Source of the DNA: Micrococcaceae bacterium UBA6021
GTDB lineage: Bacteria; Actinomycetota; Actinomycetes; Actinomycetales; Micrococcaceae
Assembly: GCA_002427975.1 (NCBI GenBank)
Contig: DIZT01000068.1
Span: 1-26,139, forward strand
Direction: 5' to 3'
DNA length: 26,139 bases
The notes under the pieces: generated by a model
The model's input: the letters and a program-made list of their open reading frames with translations, nothing else
Database searches by the model: none
What the model was told of the DNA's origin: nothing
Part shown: positions 20,657-26,139 of the stretch, in pieces
How the letters are laid out: every line of letters begins with the position of its first letter
Numbering within the stretch: the first letter of the stretch is position 1
Translations under genes and position numbers: made by a program

Positions 20657-23188
20657 ATGGATATGTTGTTTGACCCGTACTCTGACGGACCGTTCAAGGC
20701 AGCCCACACGGCCGCCGCCCTGACCAAGTCGCGCCCGGAAGGCCTTGCCGCGGCCGCCGAATTCGGTGGCGGCGGGCCCGGTGGCGGGCAGGGCGGCTGG
20801 TCCAATCAGCAGCCCGCCCAGGACGGCAACGGCGAGCCGGCGCACCACCGGCCGAATGCAGAGGAACTGCTGCAGGGGCTTAACCCGCAGCAGGAGGAGG
20901 CCGTCAAGCACGCCGGCAGCGCCCTGCTCATTGTGGCCGGCGCCGGCTCGGGAAAGACCCGCGTACTCAGCAACCGGATTGCGTACCTCATCGCCACCCG
21001 CCGCGCCCATCACGGCGAGATCCTGGCCATCACGTTCACCAACAAGGCTGCCGCCGAGATGCGTGAGCGCATCGAGGCGCTGGTGGGTGGACGGGCCAAG
21101 ATCATGTGGATCTCCACGTTCCACTCGTCCTGCGTGCGTATCCTGCGCCAGGAGGCCGCCAACGTCGGCCGGAAGTCGAACTTCTCCATCTACGACTCCG
21201 CGGACTCGCTGCGGCTGGTCACCCAGGTGTCCAAAAGCCTGGACCTGGATCCCAAGAAGTTCGCGCCCAAGGCCATCCAGCACAAGATCTCAGCGCTCAA
21301 GAACGAGCTCATCGACGCCGATTCCTACTCGTCGTCCGCGAACTACAACGATCCGTTCGAGCAGGCAGTGGCCGAGGTCTTCAAGGGCTACACCCAGCGG
21401 CTGCGCCAGGCCAACGCCATGGACTTCGATGACCTCATCGCCGAAACCGTCTACATGTTCCGTGCCTTCCCGGCGCTCGCCGATTCCTACCGGCGGCGGT
21501 TCCGGCACGTCCTGGTGGACGAGTACCAGGACACCAACCACGCCCAGTATGCCCTGGTCCGCGAGATTGTGGGCGAGGGTCCCGGGGCGTCCGAACTCAC
21601 CGTGGTGGGCGACTCGGACCAGTCCATCTACGCCTTCCGCGGCGCCGACATCCGCAACATCGTCGAATTCGAGAAGGACTACCCGGACGCCCGCACCATC
21701 AAGCTGGAGCAGAACTACCGCTCCACCCAGAACATCCTCAGCGCGGCCAACTCCGTGATCTCCCGCAACCCCAACCGCCCCGAGAAGCGGCTGTGGACTG
21801 CCGAGGGCGAGGGCCACAAGATCATCGGCTACGTCGGCGAGAACGAGCACGCCGAAGCCCAGTTCATTGCCAAGGAGATTGACCGGCTCCAGGACGAGGA
21901 CAACCTCCGCCCCGGTGACGTTGCCATTTTCTATCGCACCAACGCGCAGTCCCGTTCCATTGAGGACGTGCTGGTCCGGGTTGGCCTGCCGTACAAGGTG
22001 GTGGGCGGCACGCGCTTCTACGAGCGCAAGGAAATCAAGGACGCCCTCGCGTACCTCCGGGTTCTGGTGAACCCGGACGACGACGTCAACCTGCGCCGGG
22101 TGCTCAACGAACCCAAGCGCGGCATCGGTGACCGCGCCGAAGGTGCCGTGGCGGCGCTGGCCCAGCGCGAACGGATGTCGTTTATGGCCGCGGCCCGGCG
22201 GGCCGAGGAAGCTCCCGGCATGGCCACCCGCTCCGTGAACGCCGTCCTGGGGTTTGTGAAACTGCTCGATGACCTCGCTGAGGTTGCCTCCGGTTCCGGC
22301 GCCGCTGCTGCGCTGGAGGCCGTCCTGGAACAGACCGGCTACCTTGCCGGGCTGCGTTCCAGCACTGATCCACAGGACGAGTCCCGCGTGGAGAACCTGG
22401 CCGAACTCGTCGCCGTCGTGCGTGAATACGAACAGGAGAACCCGGAAGGGTCACTGGGCGCATTCCTGGAACAGGTGTCCCTGGTGGCCGACGCCGACCA
22501 GATTCCGGACGCGCCGGGCGCTGACATCGACGCCGCCGTGGCGGAAGCCAAACGCCTGGGCGTGGTCACGCTGATGACCCTCCACACCGCCAAGGGGCTC
22601 GAATTCCCGGTGGTGTTCCTGACCGGCATGGAGCACGGGCTGTTCCCGCACCAGAGGTCCGCCACTGACCCCAAGGAGCTCGCCGAGGAACGACGGCTGG
22701 CCTATGTGGGCCTGACCCGCGCGCGCAAGCGTCTCTACGTCACCCGGTCCGAAGTCCGCAGCATGTGGGGCCAAAGCCAATACAACCCGGCCAGCCAGTT
22801 CCTTGAGGAAATTCCCGCCGAGCTGCTGGAGTGGAAGCGCGAAGGCACCACCAGGCAGTCAGGCGGGTGGGGGAGCAGTGGGTCGATCGGCTCCAGCCGG
22901 TACGGGGGATCCTTCTGGGGCGCAGGCACGGCACGCGGGGCCGCAGCCGATTCATCGGCAGGCTTCAACGCGGACGTGCCGGCCGTTATCGCCAAGAACC
23001 GGGTCCAGCCGCAGAAGGAGATTGTGGCCGTCAGCGTGGGCGACCACGTCAACCACACCAGCTTCGGCAACGGCACGGTGCTGGCGCTGGAAGGTGCGGG
23101 GGACAAGACAGTCGCCAAGGTGAAATTCGACGTCGGCGAGAAGCGTCTCCTGCTCCGCTACGCTCCCCTGACGAAGCTTGACGCCTAG
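20657..23188 (+). CDS. pcrA: ATP-dependent DNA helicase PcrA/UvrD
   Basis: Superfamily 1A 3'-5' helicase of 843 aa acting in nucleotide-excision repair, in removing RecA filaments, and in plasmid or replication-fork processing. After a Gly-rich, probably disordered N-terminal stretch of about 75 residues come the helicase motifs: Q-motif LNPQQEEAVKHAGSALLIVAG, Walker A AGAGSGKT (near residue 95), TFTNKAAAEMRERI, FHSSCVRILR, the II motif VDEYQDTNHAQY, GDSDQSIYAFRGAD, LEQNYRST, VTLMTLHTAKGLEFPVVFLTG, and YVGLTRARKRLYVT. The C-terminal 60 residues (VGDHVNHTSFGNGTV) form the Tudor-like domain that binds RNA polymerase in PcrA. ATG 20657 is preferred over GTG 20624, which lies upstream of the -10 element. 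Confidence 0.95.
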   Translation: MDMLFDPYSDGPFKAAHTAAALTKSRPEGLAAAAEFGGGGPGGGQGGWSNQQPAQDGNGEPAHHRPNAEELLQGLNPQQEEAVKHAGSALLIVAGAGSGKTRVLSNRIAYLIATRRAHHGEILAITFTNKAAAEMRERIEALVGGRAKIMWISTFHSSCVRILRQEAANVGRKSNFSIYDSADSLRLVTQVSKSLDLDPKKFAPKAIQHKISALKNELIDADSYSSSANYNDPFEQAVAEVFKGYTQRLRQANAMDFDDLIAETVYMFRAFPALADSYRRRFRHVLVDEYQDTNHAQYALVREIVGEGPGASELTVVGDSDQSIYAFRGADIRNIVEFEKDYPDARTIKLEQNYRSTQNILSAANSVISRNPNRPEKRLWTAEGEGHKIIGYVGENEHAEAQFIAKEIDRLQDEDNLRPGDVAIFYRTNAQSRSIEDVLVRVGLPYKVVGGTRFYERKEIKDALAYLRVLVNPDDDVNLRRVLNEPKRGIGDRAEGAVAALAQRERMSFMAAARRAEEAPGMATRSVNAVLGFVKLLDDLAEVASGSGAAAALEAVLEQTGYLAGLRSSTDPQDESRVENLAELVAVVREYEQENPEGSLGAFLEQVSLVADADQIPDAPGADIDAAVAEAKRLGVVTLMTLHTAKGLEFPVVFLTGMEHGLFPHQRSATDPKELAEERRLAYVGLTRARKRLYVTRSEVRSMWGQSQYNPASQFLEEIPAELLEWKREGTTRQSGGWGSSGSIGSSRYGGSFWGAGTARGAAADSSAGFNADVPAVIAKNRVQPQKEIVAVSVGDHVNHTSFGNGTVLALEGAGDKTVAKVKFDVGEKRLLLRYAPLTKLDA

Positions 23189-23303
23189 CCATACCTGCCC
23201 TTGTCCGGGGACCCCGGCTGGCTTACAGTTCAGGAACGCGCCGGTAGCCGGGAAACCGGTGCAGCGCCAGGCCACTTGAGCACAGCAGATTCGGGGCACT
23301 ACC

Positions 23304-24605
23304 GTGAAGATCCTGTTCGCCAGCCAGGCCATTGACGGCCATTTCAACCCCATGACGGGCGTGGCCATGCGGCTCCAGGGCCGCGGCCACGACGTGGCCT
23401 GGTACACGGGTCCCGTGTACGCGGACAGGCTCGGAGGACTGGGAATCCAGCACTTCCCCTTCCGCAGGGCCATCGAGCACCGCGCGGACAACCTCAATGA
23501 GCTCTATCCGCAGCGGGCCAAGCTCAAGGGCCCACGGGCCATCGGCTTCGACGGTGAGAAAATCTTTGCCAGCAACGTCAGCAACTTCTTTGAGGACATC
23601 CGTGAACTGGCGCAGCAGTACCCCTTCGACGTTGCCGTGGTGGACAGCTCCATGTTCATTCATCGGCTCGTCTCGCATCTGATGGGTAAGCCGGTGGTGA
23701 ATTTTGTCGCGATCCCCAACATGGAAAGCGACCAGCAGGTGCCACCGCTCTTCTTCGGGTTCCGGCCCCCGCGCAATTCCGTGGAAAAGGCGGTCCAGGG
23801 CCTGGCGGGACTGCTGTCCGACAAGCTCATCCTCCGGCCGGCGGGCCAAAGTTACCGCAAGCAGCATGCCGCCTACGGACAGGCTGTTCCGCGGGAAGGC
23901 CGGCTGACGGACGAGCCCTACCGGTGCTCGGACGCCATTATCCAGACCGGCCCGGAGTCCCTGGATTTCCCGCGGCGGCGGGTCAACCCCAAAGTGCACT
24001 ACGTCGGTGCGCTTCTGCCTTACCGGGCGCCCGGCCAGGCTGCCACCGGTTCTGGCGGGGATGGCGGCTTTCCCCGGTCCTATCCAGCAACACTCGTTAT
24101 CACCCAGGGAACAGTGGACAACCAAGACCCGGCCAAGCTCATCGTTCCGGCGCTCGAGGCGGTCAAGGACATGGATGCGTTGGTCATCGTCGCAACAGGC
24201 GGGCGCGGCACCGAGGAACTGAAGGCCCGCTACCCACAGCCCAATGTGGTGGTGCGGGACTACGTGGATTTCGCCCACGTCTTTGACTTCACGGATGTTT
24301 TCATCACCAACGGCGGATTCGGCGGTGTGCAGCTGAGCCTGTCCAAGGGTGTTCCGTTGGTGGTGTCCGGTATCAACGAGGGTAAAAGCGACGTCAATGC
24401 CCGGGTGGAACACGCCGGCGTCGGCATTAACCTCAGAACGGAGTCGCCCAAGCCCGCCGATATTGCCACCGCAGTCGGAAAGGTCCTGGCGGATCCTGGC
24501 TGGAAGATCCGCGTACGGACGATGCAGGAACAGCTCAACCGTGAGGATCCCGCCGAAGCCGCTGCCGCCGTCGTGGAGTCCGTGGGGAGACGTTCGCCGG
24601 CCTGA
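23304..24605 (+). CDS. Glycosyltransferase, GT1/MGT-like (GT-B fold)
   Basis: The 433-aa protein resembles macrolide/flavonoid glycosyltransferases that move a sugar from a nucleotide donor to a small hydrophobic acceptor. N-terminal Rossmann half: KILFASQAIDGHFNPMTGVA with the catalytic-type His at residue 13, then GRGHDVAWYTGPVY. C-terminal half: LVITQGTVDN, then the donor-binding stretch VRDYVDFAHVFDFTDVFITNGG, where the usual HGG of UDP-sugar enzymes reads NGG, and GVPLVVSGINEGKSDVNARVEHAGVGI. It starts at GTG 23304 without a clear ribosome-binding site. There is no signal peptide. No biosynthetic genes lie nearby, so the acceptor is open; detoxification by glycosylation is one possibility. 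Confidence 0.88.
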   Translation: MKILFASQAIDGHFNPMTGVAMRLQGRGHDVAWYTGPVYADRLGGLGIQHFPFRRAIEHRADNLNELYPQRAKLKGPRAIGFDGEKIFASNVSNFFEDIRELAQQYPFDVAVVDSSMFIHRLVSHLMGKPVVNFVAIPNMESDQQVPPLFFGFRPPRNSVEKAVQGLAGLLSDKLILRPAGQSYRKQHAAYGQAVPREGRLTDEPYRCSDAIIQTGPESLDFPRRRVNPKVHYVGALLPYRAPGQAATGSGGDGGFPRSYPATLVITQGTVDNQDPAKLIVPALEAVKDMDALVIVATGGRGTEELKARYPQPNVVVRDYVDFAHVFDFTDVFITNGGFGGVQLSLSKGVPLVVSGINEGKSDVNARVEHAGVGINLRTESPKPADIATAVGKVLADPGWKIRVRTMQEQLNREDPAEAAAAVVESVGRRSPA

Positions 24606-24619
24606 AGTCACCGCCGGGG

Positions 24620-24625
24620 CATAAT
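24620..24625 (+). promoter_or_regulatory. -10 element of the lipoprotein gene
   Basis: CATAAT ends 7 bases before ATG 24633. GGAGG between them is only 2 bases from the start, too close for normal use. This supports a leaderless message and the second, not the first, in-frame ATG. Confidence 0.45.
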
Positions 24626-24632
24626 GGAGGCC

Positions 24633-25331
24633 ATGCGACGGACTGTACTGGGGATCCTGGCCGCCCTCTTCCTGCTGGCGGGCACTGCCTGCAGCATCAC
24701 AACCGAAGACCCGGGCTACGTGGCTCCGCCGCCGCTGCCGGCCTTGGAACAACTGGAACAGGCAGCCCTGGCTGACCCGGCTTCCTTCAGGGCCGTCGGA
24801 GACATCCTGTCCTTCATCACGGAGGACCGGAACATCGTGTGCTCCCTGACGTCGGCCCGCGGCGAACACCTCAACCTCCCGTATGAGACGAACAGCTTCA
24901 GCGACGCGGCCAACAACAAGCTCGCCACGGTCCCCGTGGCGCACTGCGAGCTTGCCCGCTACCCCAAGCCTGCCGCGGGCGACATCAAGGACGATTGTGC
25001 CGGGACCGGCCTGGGTTATCTGGGCGGAACGGCGCTGCTCACCCCGGACAAGGCAACGTACGGGGAGTGCCGTTCCGGCGTCACACAAATGGAGGCAGCC
25101 TACGGACCCAAAGGAAATAAGAGCGGTCCGCTGACGGAACTGCGGGTCCTCGCCGAGGGCCAGAACCTGGAACGGAACGGGCTGCGCTGTTCGGCCTACA
25201 ACGGTGGCGTGGCGTGCGGAAACGTGTCTGCCGGCGTCGGGTTCTTTGTGGCCCGGGACCGCTACGAACTTATTTCCAAGGACTCGGCAACCGCGTCCCC
25301 GGCTCCCGCAGAGGCCTCAAAAACCCCGTAA
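24633..25331 (+). CDS. Putative exported lipoprotein, unknown function
   Basis: The 232-aa product starts MRRTVLGILAALFLLAGTAC, a signal peptide ending in a cysteine followed by SIT. The lipobox is not perfect (Gly instead of Leu three before Cys), but a lipid anchor is likely. The mature part has a Pro-rich tether (PPPLPALEQ) and a globular domain with several further Cys residues (IVCSL, HCELARY, DDCAG, YGECRSG, LRCSAY, VACGN), which suggests disulfides outside the cell. The tail is Ala/Pro/Ser-rich. I recognise no known domain. ATG 24624 is in frame but sits inside the -10 element. The stop codon lies within the loop of the terminator hairpin. Confidence 0.7.
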   Translation: MRRTVLGILAALFLLAGTACSITTEDPGYVAPPPLPALEQLEQAALADPASFRAVGDILSFITEDRNIVCSLTSARGEHLNLPYETNSFSDAANNKLATVPVAHCELARYPKPAAGDIKDDCAGTGLGYLGGTALLTPDKATYGECRSGVTQMEAAYGPKGNKSGPLTELRVLAEGQNLERNGLRCSAYNGGVACGNVSAGVGFFVARDRYELISKDSATASPAPAEASKTP

Positions 25332-25344
25332 TCTAGGGGTTTTT
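25319..25344 (+). terminator. Intrinsic terminator overlapping the lipoprotein stop
   Basis: AAAAACCCC (25319-25327) pairs with GGGGTTTTT (25336-25344) around an 8-base loop that contains the TAA stop. A/T tracts on both sides allow termination in either direction. Confidence 0.8.
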
Positions 25345-25553
25345 CTACGCTCCATAGAATAGTGTCGTTACTCACATAAGCGGTACTGTGGGACGGGCCG
25401 GTCCCCAGAGAGGACTAGAGTTCCCAATGGAGCATTGCGCAGTGGGGCCCGTTTCCGAGCTGGTCGCAGGTGCAGGCAATCCGCAGCCCGGGCATCGTCT
25501 TCGACGGTGCCCGACTGTACAGAAACTACTTCGACGTAGAAGGACACTAAACC
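25345..25553 (+). promoter_or_regulatory. Promoter and long leader region of sucC
   Basis: This gap of about 210 bases is locally AT-richer at its start. TAGAAT (25355-25360) and TACTGT (25384-25389) are possible -10 elements, neither with a convincing -35. The inverted repeat GGGAC/GTCCC near 25390-25407 and a short possible upstream ORF lie in the leader. AGAAGGA (25538-25544) is the ribosome-binding site of sucC. Confidence 0.35.
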
Positions 25554-25567
25554 GTGGACCTGTTTGA
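25427..25567 (+). CDS. Possible 46-codon upstream ORF overlapping sucC start
   Basis: ATG 25427 opens a frame of 46 codons ([15 protein letters not shown] and onward, turning very basic) that ends in TGA 14 bases inside sucC in another frame. GAGAGGA lies 12 bases upstream, and TAGAGT (25416-25421) lies 5 bases upstream at leaderless distance. The Arg-rich end looks like read-through of non-coding sequence, so this may be chance. Confidence 0.2.
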   Translation: MEHCAVGPVSELVAGAGNPQPGHRLRRCPTVQKLLRRRRTLNRGPV

Positions 25568-26139
25568 ATACCAGGCGCGCGATATGTTCGAGGCGCACGG
25601 TGTACCCGTGCTTGCCGGCATCGTGGCGTACACCCCAGAAGAAGCAAAGGCAGCTGCCGAGAAGATCGGCGGCGTAACTGTCGTCAAGGCCCAGGTTAAG
25701 GCCGGTGGCCGCGGTAAGGCTGGCGGCGTCAAGGTTGCCAAGTCAGCGGATGAGGCGTACCAGTACGCCAGCGACATCCTTGGCATGGACATCAAGGGCC
25801 ACACCGTCAACAAGGTGATGATCGCCGCAGGCGCCGACATCGCCGAGGAATTTTACTTCTCCGTCCTGCTGGACCGGGCCAACCGCAACTACCTGGCCAT
25901 GTGCTCGGTTGAAGGCGGCATGGAAATCGAACAGCTCGCCGTCGAACGCCCTGAGGCGCTCGCCAAGATCGCCATCGATCCCGCTGTGGGCATCGACCAG
26001 GCCAAAGCTGACGAGATCGTCGCAGCTGCAGGCTTCGCTGAGGAACTGCGCGGCAAGGTCGCCGCCGTGATCCTCAAGCTCTGGGACGTCTTCAAGAAGG
26101 AAGACGCCACCCTGGTTGAGGTCAACCCGCTGGTCAAGA
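25554..26139 (+). CDS. sucC: Succinyl-CoA synthetase beta subunit (partial, 3' end cut)
   Basis: The ADP-forming TCA-cycle enzyme couples succinyl-CoA cleavage to nucleotide triphosphate synthesis. The window holds the first 195 codons of a protein usually near 390 aa. The start [20 protein letters not shown] and the ATP-grasp phrases [18 protein letters not shown], ISxxxD-region [22 protein letters not shown] and LVEVNPLV are typical. GTG 25554 follows AGAAGGA at 9 bases. The alpha-subunit gene sucD is expected just beyond the window. Confidence 0.95.
   Translation, partial: MDLFEYQARDMFEAHGVPVLAGIVAYTPEEAKAAAEKIGGVTVVKAQVKAGGRGKAGGVKVAKSADEAYQYASDILGMDIKGHTVNKVMIAAGADIAEEFYFSVLLDRANRNYLAMCSVEGGMEIEQLAVERPEALAKIAIDPAVGIDQAKADEIVAAAGFAEELRGKVAAVILKLWDVFKKEDATLVEVNPLVK

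Noticed and set aside
23223..25088. 621-codon open frame on the minus strand
   Set aside because: It lies opposite the clear glycosyltransferase and lipoprotein genes. The composition is typical of an antisense shadow in high-GC DNA, and no domain is recognisable.
1..26139. CRISPR arrays, insertion sequences, phage genes, rRNA
   Set aside because: No regularly spaced repeats, transposase motifs, terminal inverted repeats, phage proteins or rRNA segments were seen.

Overview
The window is a dense, GC-rich stretch of a chromosome from a high-GC Gram-positive bacterium, most likely Arthrobacter/Pseudarthrobacter or a close relative in the Micrococcaceae. This rests on codon use, a DtxR-type iron regulator almost collinear with the corynebacterial protein, actinobacterial c-di-AMP riboswitches in front of cell-wall hydrolase genes, frequent GTG/TTG starts and several apparently leaderless genes. 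I see no insertion sequence, phage, CRISPR array or plasmid functions.

Layout. 174-869: iron-dependent repressor. 954-4037: a cell-envelope block of three secreted hydrolases (one M23, two NlpC/P60-type). The first two each sit behind a c-di-AMP (ydaO/yuaA-type) riboswitch and the block closes with a strong terminator. 4273-4773: HNH nuclease. 4803-8203: molybdenum-cofactor block (mobA-like, DUF6457, moeA, a 22-codon upstream ORF, fdhD), without the molybdoenzyme it serves. 8342-11377: GH38 alpha-mannosidase, followed by the wreck of an LLM-type flavin oxidoreductase gene. 11889-13357 (minus): an overlapping pair, seven-helix membrane protein plus helix-turn-helix protein, of unknown role. 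13418-17183: an ABC-F gene with a structured leader RNA, overlapping an ABC exporter gene. 17244-18215 (minus): Nudix hydrolase, DUF6314 protein and tRNA-Arg(CCU). 18299-19698: two convergent membrane-protein genes sharing stop-codon bases. 19731-25331: inositol-monophosphatase-like enzyme, PcrA/UvrD helicase, GT1-like glycosyltransferase and a putative lipoprotein. 25554-end: start of sucC.

How it fits together. The envelope block looks like second-messenger control of peptidoglycan turnover: c-di-AMP sensed by RNA sets synthesis of secreted cell-wall lytic enzymes. The Mo block completes and inserts the bis-MGD form of the cofactor, pointing to a formate-dehydrogenase-type enzyme elsewhere. 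The ABC-F/exporter pair suggests an inducible ribosome-protection and export response to a translation inhibitor or other toxic compound.

The most interesting unexplained signal is the ABC-F leader (13452-13608). It has a promoter, a terminator-like two-part hairpin at the very 5' end, two more hairpins, and a second copy of the hairpin's 3' arm placed where it could compete for the same 5' arm. Also notable are the repeated leaderless promoter layout, the unknown membrane/HTH pair, a perfect DnaA box upstream of the helicase gene, and an ORF that starts 1 nt after a tRNA.
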